Origin: Bacteroidota bacterium
GTDB taxonomy: Bacteria; Bacteroidota; Bacteroidia; UKL13-3
NCBI GenBank assembly: GCA_947446605.1
Contig: CANFHJ010000013.1
Coordinates: 1 to 36,322, forward strand
Reading direction: 5' to 3'
DNA length: 36,322 nucleotides
The notes under the pieces were generated by a model. The model was not told the DNA's origin. It saw only the letters and a program-made list of their open reading frames with translations, and made no database searches. Position numbers and translations under genes: made by a program. Below, in pieces: positions 9,331-17,772 of this stretch (position 1 is its first letter; the number at the start of each line of letters is the position of its first letter).

Positions 9331-10503
9331 CTATGCAAAAGGCAATAGTTTCCAATAAAGGCTTGTTAGTTTTTTTGCCTCCAATTGCCAATTAAATTGC
9401 GCATTGGCAGCCAAAATATTATTAAGGGCGAAAGATTTTTGCTTGGTAGGATCGCATAGGATACTTTTTAGCGTGCGAGCAATTTCATTTGCATCTTCCA
9501 AATTTACGGCAACTCCAAGTTCAAATTTTGTGTTTATAGAGGTGTAAATTTCTCTGTTACAAAAAACGGAAGGCAATCCAATACACATGTATTCAAACCA
9601 TTTACGTTCATGTGAAACCAACATAGATTCCGGTTGGTTTTTAATACATAAACCAACTTTACACTTCATAGAAATTTGATAGGCTTCTTCCTTTTCTAAG
9701 AACCCGTAAAAATGTATTTGGGATTTAATTTCATTCCAAAATGGCAAGTTTGAAAAAGAAGAATTGGTGCGCGAACCAAAATATCCTAATAGGTGGAGTT
9801 CACATAAAAACCCTTCCCCTTTCAATTTATAAATGGCCTCCAACACTGTATCTATATGGTAATACATATCTCTTATCATACCTACATAAAAGATATGATT
9901 GCCTGGCAACTCAGAACGATTTTTAACCAAATAAGGCTCCCAATCTTTTGGGTCGGCAAAATTCTGAATGATGGTACATTCTTCCGCTGCAACAAAAAAT
10001 TTATTTAAAAATTTAGGGTCGGCTACTACAATAATGTAATGCATAAACTTAGAACCAAACCAAAGCAATGCATTGTAGGTTCGAGCCAAGAACAAGCGTA
10101 AAGCCTTATTTACCCAAGGCTTAAGAAGAATATCGTCATAGGTATTTTCATGAATATCATAAATTACTTTTTTGCCCAAAATGCTTAATACAATTCCAAA
10201 TGGAATCATTTCAGCATCATGAATATGATATATCTGAGCATCTTGTTTTACAGCAAGAATAAACACATGAAATACAGTAATAAAAAAACGATAGAAAATA
10301 TTTTTCGGCTTCGTAATACCAATTACATGAACACCCTGCTTTACAAAATCACCTTTACCGATAGCAATTAGTGTTACATCAAATTCTTTAGCAAGAGAAA
10401 CACATTCGCGGTAAAATACACGCGTATCCCAAACATGGTGCACAGAAGAAAAATGGCAAACCTTAGGCCTTGTATTATTAGCTATTTTTTCATTTGGCAC
10501 CAT
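9331..10503 (-). CDS. Glycosyltransferase, GT-B fold, family 4-like
   Basis: This 390-aa cytoplasmic or membrane-associated glycosyltransferase has the two-lobed pattern of GT4-type enzymes. The N-terminal lobe has KVCHFSSVHHVWDTRVFYRE and AQIYHIHDAE, and the C-terminal lobe has HIFYVGMIRDMYY, LHLLGYFG, IHFYGFLEKEEA and a donor-binding region HERKWFEYMCIGLPSVFCN. A hydrophobic stretch (about 80-115) suggests membrane contact. Enzymes of this kind build extracellular polysaccharide or lipopolysaccharide, but donor and acceptor cannot be read from the sequence. It starts 16 bases after the acyl-CoA dehydrogenase stop, so it is probably cotranscribed, although the two functions are unrelated. 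No other polysaccharide genes adjoin it. Confidence 0.85.
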   Translation of the reverse strand: MVPNEKIANNTRPKVCHFSSVHHVWDTRVFYRECVSLAKEFDVTLIAIGKGDFVKQGVHVIGITKPKNIFYRFFITVFHVFILAVKQDAQIYHIHDAEMIPFGIVLSILGKKVIYDIHENTYDDILLKPWVNKALRLFLARTYNALLWFGSKFMHYIIVVADPKFLNKFFVAAEECTIIQNFADPKDWEPYLVKNRSELPGNHIFYVGMIRDMYYHIDTVLEAIYKLKGEGFLCELHLLGYFGSRTNSSFSNLPFWNEIKSQIHFYGFLEKEEAYQISMKCKVGLCIKNQPESMLVSHERKWFEYMCIGLPSVFCNREIYTSINTKFELGVAVNLEDANEIARTLKSILCDPTKQKSFALNNILAANAQFNWQLEAKKLTSLYWKLLPFA

Positions 10504-10519
10504 TCAAAAAACTAATATA

Positions 10520-11662
10520 CTATTTTAAAATGGACCTTGAAATAACTAATTTCTGAATTTCACTTGTCCCCTCTCCAATGGTACAAAGCTTAGAATCGCG
10601 GTAAAATTTCTCTACAGGAAAATCTTTCGTATAACCATATCCTCCAAATACCTGCACGGCTTCATTGCTTACCCAAACAGCTGTTTCGCTGGCATAATAC
10701 TTTGCCATGGCACCTTCCTTATTTACAGATAAGTTTTTATTTTTTCTATCGGCAGCTTGTAAAATTAGCAATTCTGAAGCTTCAATTTTAATTGCCATAT
10801 CGGCAAGTTTAAAAGAGATCCCTTGAAAATTGCATATTGGCTGACCAAATTGTTGTCTTTCTTTAGAATATTTCAAAGCTGCTTCATAGGCTCCCTTGGC
10901 AATTCCTAAAGAGAGCGAAGCAATTGAAATCCTGCCCCCATCTAATACTTTCATGGCTTGCTTAAAACCATCACCTATATTTCCTAAAATATTTTCTTTG
11001 GGAATTCGGCAATCTTCAAAAATTAATTCGGCGGTTTCACTTGCACGCATCCCCAATTTATTTTCTTTTTTGCCACCACTAAATCCGGGTGTTCCACGCT
11101 CTACCACAAAAGCTGTAATGCCATTGCTATCTAATAATTCGCCGGTTCGAGCCAATACCACAACAATATCTCCAGAGATACCATGTGTAATCCAATTTTT
11201 GCTTCCGTTTAAAATATAAGAATCACCATCTTCTTTGGCTACACATTGCATGCGCATGGCATCACTACCTGTATTGGCTTCGGTTAATCCCCAAGCACCA
11301 ATACTTTCGCCACTGGCTAAGCGAGGTAACCATTTCTTTTTTTGCTCCTCATTGCCAAAATACATAATATGTCCTGTGCATAAACTATTGTGAGCGGCCA
11401 TACTTAAGCCTATAGAACCACAAACTTTTGACAATTCTACAATTGCGGTAACATATTCAAAATAACCAAAACCTGCACCACCATATTCTTCTGGAACCAA
11501 TACCCCCAACAATCCCAATTTCCCCATTTCTTTAAATAAATCAACTGGAAAAATTTGTTTCTCATCCCATTCCATCAAATTGGGACGAATATTACGCTCA
11601 GCAAAATCACGCACCATTTGCGCGATCATTATTTGATTATCGGTAGTTTCAAAACTTAACAT
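10520..11662 (-). CDS. Acyl-CoA dehydrogenase
   Basis: This FAD-dependent enzyme catalyses alpha,beta-dehydrogenation of an acyl-CoA, passing electrons to electron-transfer flavoprotein, in beta-oxidation or branched-chain amino acid breakdown. The 380-aa product (from my start) shows ACAD signature 1 ([10 protein letters not shown]), the FAD-contact WITHG, signature 2 ([20 protein letters not shown]) and the catalytic-base motif IGEGTSEIQ near the C-terminus, as in short-chain and butyryl-type enzymes. The ORF track begins at 11698, but the 12 extra residues ([12 protein letters not shown]) are out of character; [10 protein letters not shown] at 11662 gives the standard length. Chain-length preference is unknown. 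It is followed closely by the glycosyltransferase gene. Confidence 0.92.
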   Translation of the reverse strand: MLSFETTDNQIMIAQMVRDFAERNIRPNLMEWDEKQIFPVDLFKEMGKLGLLGVLVPEEYGGAGFGYFEYVTAIVELSKVCGSIGLSMAAHNSLCTGHIMYFGNEEQKKKWLPRLASGESIGAWGLTEANTGSDAMRMQCVAKEDGDSYILNGSKNWITHGISGDIVVVLARTGELLDSNGITAFVVERGTPGFSGGKKENKLGMRASETAELIFEDCRIPKENILGNIGDGFKQAMKVLDGGRISIASLSLGIAKGAYEAALKYSKERQQFGQPICNFQGISFKLADMAIKIEASELLILQAADRKNKNLSVNKEGAMAKYYASETAVWVSNEAVQVFGGYGYTKDFPVEKFYRDSKLCTIGEGTSEIQKLVISRSILK

Positions 11663-11767
11663 AAAAAGAAATATGATTATACAGCAATAATAGGACAATT
11701 AATAGCTTAGAAGAATGTCAAAAATCAACAATTTCATAAATAGAAAATAAAGGGACCATGAATTAAC

Positions 11768-12478
11768 TTATTTACCTATTACACAGTAGGGTAAAATTAA
11801 ATGATAAATAGAATCATTGACCATTTTTATTTTTTTTAGATCTTCCAAATTTTGGAATGGACCATGTTGCATTCTATAATTTACCAAAGCCTGTGAGAGC
11901 GTATACTTAAAATAAGGATGTTTTTTCAAATCTTCCAAGGCAATGGAATTCAGTAAAACTGGTTTTGCAAGGCTTGTATTTAAGGTTATTTTACCTTCCA
12001 AATCATAGAGCATGTCCTCTTTAAAACCCCATATTTCTGTCAATTGTTTAAGCGACTTAAAACCTCCTAAACGTTCACGGTAATTTACAATTCTACCTGC
12101 TAAAACAGGACCAATTTTAGGCAAGTTTACCAAATCAACACTATCTGCAGAATTGATTTCAACTACCCTAAAAGGTTTTGTTTTTTTATGAAAATTAGAA
12201 TCGGAATAAACAGATGGCATTGCAGGATGAAAATTTCTTTTATTATAAGTCCTGTAATTATTTTGCTCAGCGTAATTCTTAGAAGGAACCTCTATTTGCA
12301 AACTATCCGACCAAATTACTGTTTCAACAGATGACATTTTTAGGGGTAAAAATGAAGCATACAAATAGTTAGCTATTTGCATAAAAATTACCAATAAAAC
12401 CATCCCTACCAAGCCTTTTCTTTCTTGCTTGTTAAAATAGAAATAGGTCCTAATAAAATAATCAAGCTTCGTCTTCAT
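11768..12478 (-). CDS. Membrane-anchored helix-hairpin-helix (ComEA-like) protein
   Basis: This 236-aa protein has a single N-terminal membrane segment (about 24-46, GMVLLVIFMQIANYLYASFL), a linker, and then two helix-hairpin-helix units: VEINSADSVDLVNLPKIGPVLAGRIVNYRERLGGF (about 126-160) and a second, less regular one ending with YRMQHGPFQNLEDLKKI (about 203-222). The arrangement resembles ComEA, the DNA receptor of natural transformation, whose HhH domain faces outward. Such proteins are common in Bacteroidota and are mostly uncharacterised. Its ATG lies inside the end of a 53-aa gene (17-base overlap), itself coupled to the rfbD-like gene, so the three are translated as one operon. A DNA-binding role is inference from the fold. 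Confidence 0.82.
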   Translation of the reverse strand: MKTKLDYFIRTYFYFNKQERKGLVGMVLLVIFMQIANYLYASFLPLKMSSVETVIWSDSLQIEVPSKNYAEQNNYRTYNKRNFHPAMPSVYSDSNFHKKTKPFRVVEINSADSVDLVNLPKIGPVLAGRIVNYRERLGGFKSLKQLTEIWGFKEDMLYDLEGKITLNTSLAKPVLLNSIALEDLKKHPYFKYTLSQALVNYRMQHGPFQNLEDLKKIKMVNDSIYHLILPYCVIGK

Positions 12479-12623
12479 CCCTTTGGCGCGGCTTATTTAT
12501 TTTAGGATTTTTAACAATAAAAAAATACAAAAGTAAAACTACTACTGCCGCAAAAAACAATTCGGTTAAGAACCAAAATGTAAAGCTTGCAGGTTCTGCA
12601 GCTGTTAATAAAACCATTTTCAT
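12462..12623 (-). CDS. Small single-pass membrane protein (53 aa), not in ORF track
   Basis: An open frame of 53 codons starts at an ATG sharing ATGA with the rfbD-like stop and ends 17 bases inside the next gene. The product has a short N-terminus (MKMVLLTAAEPASF), one strong membrane helix (WFLTELFFAAVVVLLLYFFIV, about 17-37) and a charged tail (KNPKINKPRQRDEDEA). The stop-start overlap at one end and the overlap with the HhH gene at the other are typical of translationally coupled genes, and otherwise 140 bases here would be empty in a tight operon. I do not recognise the family. An alternative start is the second methionine (M3). Confidence 0.7.
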   Translation of the reverse strand: MKMVLLTAAEPASFTFWFLTELFFAAVVVLLLYFFIVKNPKINKPRQRDEDEA

Positions 12624-13525
12624 ATTTGTGCTTTTAATTGTTGATCTAATAATGCCAATCCTTCTTCAAAACTCCTAGGATTATATCCTAAATCTTTTAC
12701 AGCCTTGTCTAACCTAAACCCAGTAATAGGTGGACGCCTAGCAGGTTGTTTAATTCCTTCACTTGTTGAAATATTCAATAAATTCTTATCCAATTTCCAA
12801 AAATTGGCTACACGGTAAACCAAATCAAATACACTCATAAAATCTCTGCCCGAAATATTATAAATACCACTCGCTTTTTGTGCAGCAATGAGGGCACAAC
12901 CAATGGCTAAATCCTCCGCTAAAGTGGGTGTTCTAAATTGATCCGAAACCACATTAATTGGCTTTCCACTTTCTAATGCTCCTTTGGCCCATAATACAAT
13001 ATTGCTTCTGCTCATATCACTCACAATACCATAAACAAGCACCGTTCTTGCAATAGCCCAACTTTTACTTTCTGCTTGTATGAATTCTTCAGCCTTTAAT
13101 TTCGACAATCCATAATAACTAATAGGATTTGGCTTTTCTAATTCGTCAATTGGGCCATGGGTTCCTTCAAAAATAAAATCAGTAGAAAGGTGCACCAAAT
13201 GAGCATTGTTAGCATTACAAGCCGCTACCAAATAACCAACAGCTTCAATATTCAAACTATCACATAGTTCTTTTTCAGATTCACATGCATCCACATTGGT
13301 CATGGCCGCAGTATTAATAACTACATCTGGGAGGTATTTACCTATTACGTCTAAAACCTCTTCCCTTTTAGTAATATCTAAAGATTGATAGATAAAACCA
13401 TCGGCATTACCATACCTGTTGTTGCCCTTTGCAGTGGCTATTAATTGATGCTCGGATTGGATTTTATAATAGTCGATTAATTTCTGACCCAATAAACCAT
13501 TGCTACCTGTAATGAGTACCTTCAT
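12620..13525 (-). CDS. SDR-family reductase, dTDP-4-dehydrorhamnose reductase-like
   Basis: This 301-aa extended short-chain dehydrogenase resembles RfbD/RmlD, which reduces dTDP-4-dehydro-L-rhamnose to dTDP-L-rhamnose with NAD(P)H. Visible are the nucleotide-binding GSNGLLGQ (7-14), NTAAMTNVDACE (71-82), the catalytic serine/threonine in HLSTDFIFEG (112-121), YYGLSK with Y138 and K142, and the C-terminal substrate region FRTPTLAEDLA. No rmlA, rmlB or rmlC lies nearby, so rhamnose synthesis is not supported by context and a general sugar-nucleotide or other reductase role remains possible. Its stop overlaps the start of the 53-aa membrane protein by four bases. Confidence 0.85.
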   Translation of the reverse strand: MKVLITGSNGLLGQKLIDYYKIQSEHQLIATAKGNNRYGNADGFIYQSLDITKREEVLDVIGKYLPDVVINTAAMTNVDACESEKELCDSLNIEAVGYLVAACNANNAHLVHLSTDFIFEGTHGPIDELEKPNPISYYGLSKLKAEEFIQAESKSWAIARTVLVYGIVSDMSRSNIVLWAKGALESGKPINVVSDQFRTPTLAEDLAIGCALIAAQKASGIYNISGRDFMSVFDLVYRVANFWKLDKNLLNISTSEGIKQPARRPPITGFRLDKAVKDLGYNPRSFEEGLALLDQQLKAQI

Positions 13526-13762
13526 GAATAAATTGCTGTATTAATGGCGCAATATCCGAAAAAAGAAATGAAATCAATCTTTCTTAAATATGAAAGTATT
13601 GTTAATCCTATTGTAAAACTTAAAATTAAGCTTAAAAGCACTGTCAATAAAGAGAACTTTCCAAATTCTAGTTTCTAGGATTTTAGCTATAAAAAAACAA
13701 AAACCTCTTACTATCAGGACCAATATTTTACACAAAAACTGCCACTCTGTCATAATAATACA

Positions 13763-13770
13763 TATATTTG
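13763..13770 (+). promoter_or_regulatory. Candidate -7 element of the miaB operon
   Basis: TATATTTG lies 21 bases before the miaB ATG and fits TAnnTTTG. No TTG stands at the usual -33 distance. The 266-base divergent gap (13526-13791) between the rfbD-like gene and miaB holds nothing else convincing; the 67-codon reading frame listed there looks spurious. Confidence 0.42.
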
Positions 13771-13791
13771 CAAGCATTATAAAATTCGTAA

Positions 13792-15174
13792 ATGAAAGGT
13801 GTTACTTCAGAAAATAAGCCACTAACGGCAACCCGAAACCTCTATATTGAAACCTATGGTTGTGCTATGAACCTAGCCGACAGTGAAGTAGTTGCTTCCA
13901 TAATGGCCGATCAAAATTTCAAAACAACAAACATCATTGAGGAAGCTGATGTAATATTTGTCAATACCTGTTCCATCAGAGACAACGCAGAGGCGCATAT
14001 TTGGGGTCGTTTAAAAGAAATGCGCCCGCATAAAAGAAGTAAACCCAATATGATAATTGGTGTTTTGGGATGTATGGCCGAACGCTTAAAAACACAATTC
14101 TTAGAAAAAGAACAAATTATTGATTTGGTGGTTGGACCAGATGCCTACCGCGATATTCCCCAATTAATTGCCCAGGTGGAAGACGGTCAAAAGGCTGTAA
14201 ATACATTATTGTCGAGGGAAGAAACCTATGCCGAAATTTCTCCAGTTAGGCTAAGCACCAATGGCATTACGGCCTATATTAGTATTATGCGTGGTTGCGA
14301 TAACATGTGTACTTTTTGTGTTGTGCCATTTACACGTGGAAGAGAAAGAAGCAGATCTGCGGCATCTATTGTAAATGAAGCCCTTGACTTATACAGAGAT
14401 GGCTATAAAGAAGTTACCCTTTTAGGACAAAATGTAGATTCGTATAAAGAGCTTGATGATGCAGGAAATACCATTTGCACCTTTGCACAATTATTAGAAA
14501 AGGTGGCACAAATTGCACCAGACCTACGCTTGCGCTTCAGTAGCTCCCACCCAAAAGACATTACAGATGAGGTTTTGTATACCATGAAAAAATACAATAA
14601 TATCTGTAAACATATTCACTACCCTATTCAATCTGGAAATACCCGTGTATTGGAATTGATGAACCGAACCTACGACCATGAGTGGTTGAAAAAACGTTTG
14701 GATAAAATTAGGGAATTGATGCCCGATTGCGGTATTTCTACCGATTCTATTTCGGGATTTTGCACAGAAACAGAAGAAGAACACAAGGATACTTTAGAAC
14801 TTTTTAGGTATGGCCAATTTAACTTTGCCTATATGTATCAATACAGCGAACGCCCTGGCACATTGGCCTCAAGACGCTATCCTGATGATATTCCTGCCGA
14901 CGTAAAATTGAGACGCTTGCAAGAAATAATAACATTACAACATGAAAACAGCAAACGCATCAATGCTGCTTTAGAAGGAAAAATTGTTACTGTTTTAATT
15001 GAAGGCTTATCCAAAAAATCTGCCCATGATTTAAGAGGAAGAAGCGATCAAAATGCCATTGTAATTTTTCCGAAAGAACAATACGAAAAAGGCCAATACG
15101 TGAAAGTTAAAATAGAGAAAAGTACTATTACCAGTTTAATTGGAAAAGTAATTGAAGTGATACCACATCCATAA
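13792..15174 (+). CDS. miaB: tRNA-2-methylthio-N6-dimethylallyladenosine synthase MiaB
   Basis: MiaB is a radical-SAM methylthiotransferase that turns i6A37 of tRNA, made by MiaA, into ms2i6A37. The 460-aa protein has all three expected parts. The UPF0004 domain has cysteines C24 (ETYGCAMN), C60 ([10 protein letters not shown]) and C94 (VLGCMAER) for the auxiliary cluster. The radical-SAM domain has C169, C173 and C176 ([10 protein letters not shown]). The C-terminal TRAM domain covers about 395-455. It is the first gene of a plus-strand operon: the next gene begins two bases after its stop. Confidence 0.97.
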   Translation: MKGVTSENKPLTATRNLYIETYGCAMNLADSEVVASIMADQNFKTTNIIEEADVIFVNTCSIRDNAEAHIWGRLKEMRPHKRSKPNMIIGVLGCMAERLKTQFLEKEQIIDLVVGPDAYRDIPQLIAQVEDGQKAVNTLLSREETYAEISPVRLSTNGITAYISIMRGCDNMCTFCVVPFTRGRERSRSAASIVNEALDLYRDGYKEVTLLGQNVDSYKELDDAGNTICTFAQLLEKVAQIAPDLRLRFSSSHPKDITDEVLYTMKKYNNICKHIHYPIQSGNTRVLELMNRTYDHEWLKKRLDKIRELMPDCGISTDSISGFCTETEEEHKDTLELFRYGQFNFAYMYQYSERPGTLASRRYPDDIPADVKLRRLQEIITLQHENSKRINAALEGKIVTVLIEGLSKKSAHDLRGRSDQNAIVIFPKEQYEKGQYVKVKIEKSTITSLIGKVIEVIPHP

Positions 15175-15176
15175 AA

Positions 15177-16472
15177 ATGAATGTCGACTTGTTTTCTACA
15201 CAATGGGAATCCTTCTTGTATGATTACCATTTATACTATAGGAATTTAGACCAAGAGGGCAAAAAACGCTTTATTAAAAGAGTGCAATCAATCCTCAAGA
15301 ACCTTGTTATTATTGGCAAAGAAGGACTTCAAGTTACAGAAGAAATTAAAATCTTAGTGGTAGCCAATTTGGTACAATTAACATTTGGATTAAAAAAATA
15401 TTGGCTTTATGGCTATGAATATATTTATCTCTATCCAGAAACTTTTTCATTGCCAAACCAAACAGAGGCTGTTGCAGGTTCAACCTACCAGCAAAAAATA
15501 ATTGCCCTCTCCTGGCGCAATTTTGCCATCGACCACTTAAAGGCAAATGATGGACATAATATCAGCTTATCCCAATATGCCTTAGGATTGGTTCAAACTG
15601 TATTAAATGGAAATAGCTACGATAGTAAATTTGGAAGTTATTTGGATACTTGGTTCGAAATAATAAATAAAGAAATTGGTCTTAAAACCAATAAAGACGG
15701 AATAGGGGGAATAGAATCGACTACTGAAAATTTAAAGCAAACCTTTGCCAAATGCGTAGAATTGTTTTTTGAAAAACCCGCCTTTTTTAAAAAAGAATTG
15801 CCTACCTCATACGCTCATTTTTGCTTATTGCTGAACCAAGACACTTTAAATATCAGCGAAAATTATGCTTACAATTGGGAGCGACAAAACAAAATAAACG
15901 TGTTGAGTCCATTGCCGAAGTTGATACCAATTCATTATAAATACAAGGATTGGCATTGGCTTTATAATCTTCCCTTTTTAGGTGTTTTTAGTACACCACT
16001 CCTTGTCTTTTACCTTACACAAAACTTATTGGTTCGAACCGAATATATTCTTTTGGTAATGTTTTTAGTGGGAAGTATTTTAGCCATTACCTTTTACAAA
16101 CCGCTAAGGCAAATATATTTATATAAAAATTTTGGATGGCTTTATTTAAGCGCTGTTCTTGGCTTTGGGCCAATTTTGGTGTGTGGATTATTATCAATCA
16201 ACCAAATTCATGGCTATGCATTTTCTGCCACTTATAGCAAACACCCTGTTGCAAGTTATTATTTAAAAGAAATGCCCAATAACCCGCAGGAGAAACAGGA
16301 AGTTGTATTTAACTTTAGTGACAATTTCTTAATTGATTTTCCAAAAGCAAGAACCTTTGATTTCAATTCACAACCCCTCACAAACAAACTGACATTTTTT
16401 AACGAAATAGGTTATGAAATACGCCATGGATTAATTGGCATACCTATTGTAACAAAAAGAGAATTATTTTAA
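15177..16472 (+). CDS. MtfA (M90 peptidase)-like membrane protein lacking the HExxH zinc site
   Basis: The first ~220 residues follow the MtfA/DUF980 zinc-peptidase pattern: YHLYYRNLDQEGKKRFIKRVQ (17-37), GLQVTEEIKILVVANLVQLTFGL (50-72), a YLYPETF strand (84-90), VAGSTYQQKIIALSW (99-113), DGHNISLSQYALGL (125-138) and AKCVELFFEKPAFFKKELPTSYAHFCLLLNQDT (191-223). In active relatives the DGHN segment continues into HEFAH; here the matching residues read SQYAL, so both histidines and the glutamate are gone while flanking family features remain. The C-terminal half adds about three membrane helices (264-340) and a soluble tail. It is packed between miaB (2-base gap) and the sigma-54 regulator (1-base gap). 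Family membership and loss of catalysis are inferred from remembered motifs, not from an alignment. Confidence 0.68.
   Translation: MNVDLFSTQWESFLYDYHLYYRNLDQEGKKRFIKRVQSILKNLVIIGKEGLQVTEEIKILVVANLVQLTFGLKKYWLYGYEYIYLYPETFSLPNQTEAVAGSTYQQKIIALSWRNFAIDHLKANDGHNISLSQYALGLVQTVLNGNSYDSKFGSYLDTWFEIINKEIGLKTNKDGIGGIESTTENLKQTFAKCVELFFEKPAFFKKELPTSYAHFCLLLNQDTLNISENYAYNWERQNKINVLSPLPKLIPIHYKYKDWHWLYNLPFLGVFSTPLLVFYLTQNLLVRTEYILLVMFLVGSILAITFYKPLRQIYLYKNFGWLYLSAVLGFGPILVCGLLSINQIHGYAFSATYSKHPVASYYLKEMPNNPQEKQEVVFNFSDNFLIDFPKARTFDFNSQPLTNKLTFFNEIGYEIRHGLIGIPIVTKRELF
16031..16040. repeat. GGTTCGAACC palindrome, copy 1
   Basis: Perfect 10-bp palindrome inside the MtfA-like gene, extended as ttGGTTCGAACCgAAt. 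It is one of three exact copies in the window, with several one-mismatch relatives elsewhere. Confidence 0.6.
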
Positions 16473-16473
16473 T

Positions 16474-17712
16474 ATGAATCTACAAGACATAAAACAGCGA
16501 TTTGAAATCATAGGAAACTCCCCCCTATTGAATATTGCCCTAGAAACTGCTGTAAAAGTGGCAGCAACTGATATAACCGTTTTAATTAATGGAGAGAGTG
16601 GTGTGGGAAAAGAAGCTTTTTCAAAAATTATTCATGCCTTAAGCAACAGAAAACATGGTCCATTTATAGCTGTTAATTGCGGTGCAATTCCAGAAGGAAC
16701 AATAGACAGCGAACTATTTGGACATGAGAAAGGTTCTTTTACAGGCGCCCACGACACCCGCAAAGGCTATTTTGAAACCGTTAGTGGTGGCACTATTTTT
16801 CTTGATGAAATTGGAGAATTACCTTTAGAAACGCAAGCCAGGTTACTCCGAATTTTAGAAAGTGGAGAATTTATAAAAGTAGGTTCAAGCAAAGTTCAAA
16901 AAACGGATGTACGTATAGTAGCGGCAACCAATAAAGATTTAATGGAATTATCTTATAAGGGTAGATTTAGGGAAGACCTTTATTATAGGCTATCTACCGT
17001 TCCTATTAAAGTGCCTTCTTTAAGAGATCGTAAAGAAGATATTCATATATTATTTAGAAAATTTAGTGCGGATTTTGCAGAAAAATATCGCTCTAAACCT
17101 GTAACCTTAGAAGGTGATGCTTTGCAAATCTTACAGCATTATAGTTGGCCAGGTAATATTCGTCAGCTAAAAAACATTGCAGAACAACTTTCTGTTTTGG
17201 ATGAAGATAAAATTGTTAATGGCCCAGAACTTACTAGGGTATTACCTGCTGAAAAACCAGGATTACCAATGTTAATTGGCTCTCATGCACCAGAGCAACA
17301 ATTTAGTGAGCGCGATATTTTCTACAAGGTACTATATGATTTGCGCAAAGATTTAAGCGATTTGAAATCAATTGTTTTTGATCTAATGCAAGGTAACCAG
17401 GGAAACTCAAACAATGAGGGGGCCAAAAATTTCAGTAATAATTTTGTGCGAGAGGAAATGAATTCAAATACCAACAATAATAATTTTGTAAATATTCCAA
17501 CGCCAGTTAATACCTCCTCCAACAACCCTCAAATTATTGATATTACAGAGGCTCAAGCCGAACCTGAATCATTGAGTTTAGAAGACAAAGAAATAGAACT
17601 AATTAGAAAGAGTTTAAAGAAACACAATGGCAAACGCAAGAAAGCCGCGCAAGAATTGGGAATATCTGAACGAACCCTTTACAGAAAAATAAAACAATAC
17701 GACTTAGAATAA
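16474..17712 (+). CDS. Sigma-54-dependent transcriptional activator without receiver domain
   Basis: This 412-aa AAA+ activator acts on sigma-54 RNA polymerase. It has a Walker A motif (GESGVGKE, about 41-48), the sigma-54 contact loop as GSFTGA (about 88-93; consensus GAFTGA), Walker B (GGTIFLDEIGEL), the arginine-finger region (FREDLYYRLSTVPIKVPSLRDRKEDI), an Asn-rich low-complexity linker (about 308-350), and a Fis-type helix-turn-helix at the C-terminus (NGKRKKAAQELGISERTLYRKIKQYDL). There is no N-terminal receiver, GAF or PAS domain, so control must come through another partner or through its own level. It is the last gene of the miaB operon, starting one base after the MtfA-like stop and followed by a strong terminator. 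Confidence 0.93.
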   Translation: MNLQDIKQRFEIIGNSPLLNIALETAVKVAATDITVLINGESGVGKEAFSKIIHALSNRKHGPFIAVNCGAIPEGTIDSELFGHEKGSFTGAHDTRKGYFETVSGGTIFLDEIGELPLETQARLLRILESGEFIKVGSSKVQKTDVRIVAATNKDLMELSYKGRFREDLYYRLSTVPIKVPSLRDRKEDIHILFRKFSADFAEKYRSKPVTLEGDALQILQHYSWPGNIRQLKNIAEQLSVLDEDKIVNGPELTRVLPAEKPGLPMLIGSHAPEQQFSERDIFYKVLYDLRKDLSDLKSIVFDLMQGNQGNSNNEGAKNFSNNFVREEMNSNTNNNNFVNIPTPVNTSSNNPQIIDITEAQAEPESLSLEDKEIELIRKSLKKHNGKRKKAAQELGISERTLYRKIKQYDLE

Positions 17713-17717
17713 AACGC

Positions 17718-17755
17718 AAAAAAAAAAGTCTCGCCAATGGCGAGACTTTTTTTTT
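17718..17755. terminator. Bidirectional terminator between the sigma-54 regulator and hppA
   Basis: The stem aaaaagtctcgcc / ggcgagacttttt (17723-17735 with 17739-17751) has a 3-base loop (aat), flanked by an A-run on the left and a T-run on the right. It therefore works for the plus-strand miaB operon and for the converging minus-strand pyrophosphatase gene. Confidence 0.9.
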
Positions 17756-17772
17756 AATATAATTGAAAGCTA

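Noticed and set aside
13574-13777. 67-codon minus-strand ORF in the gap before miaB
   Set aside because: Its composition follows the AT-rich intergenic sequence, no family or signal is recognisable, and its start region overlaps the likely miaB promoter. Probably chance.
1699-15174. miaA and miaB in one window taken as a dedicated tRNA-modification cluster
   Set aside because: They are over 11 kb apart on opposite strands with unrelated genes between them; the pathway link is real but no cluster is shown.
16031-16040. GGTTCGAA reminiscent of a tRNA T-loop
   Set aside because: No acceptor, D or anticodon arms surround any of the copies, and all lie inside well-supported coding genes.
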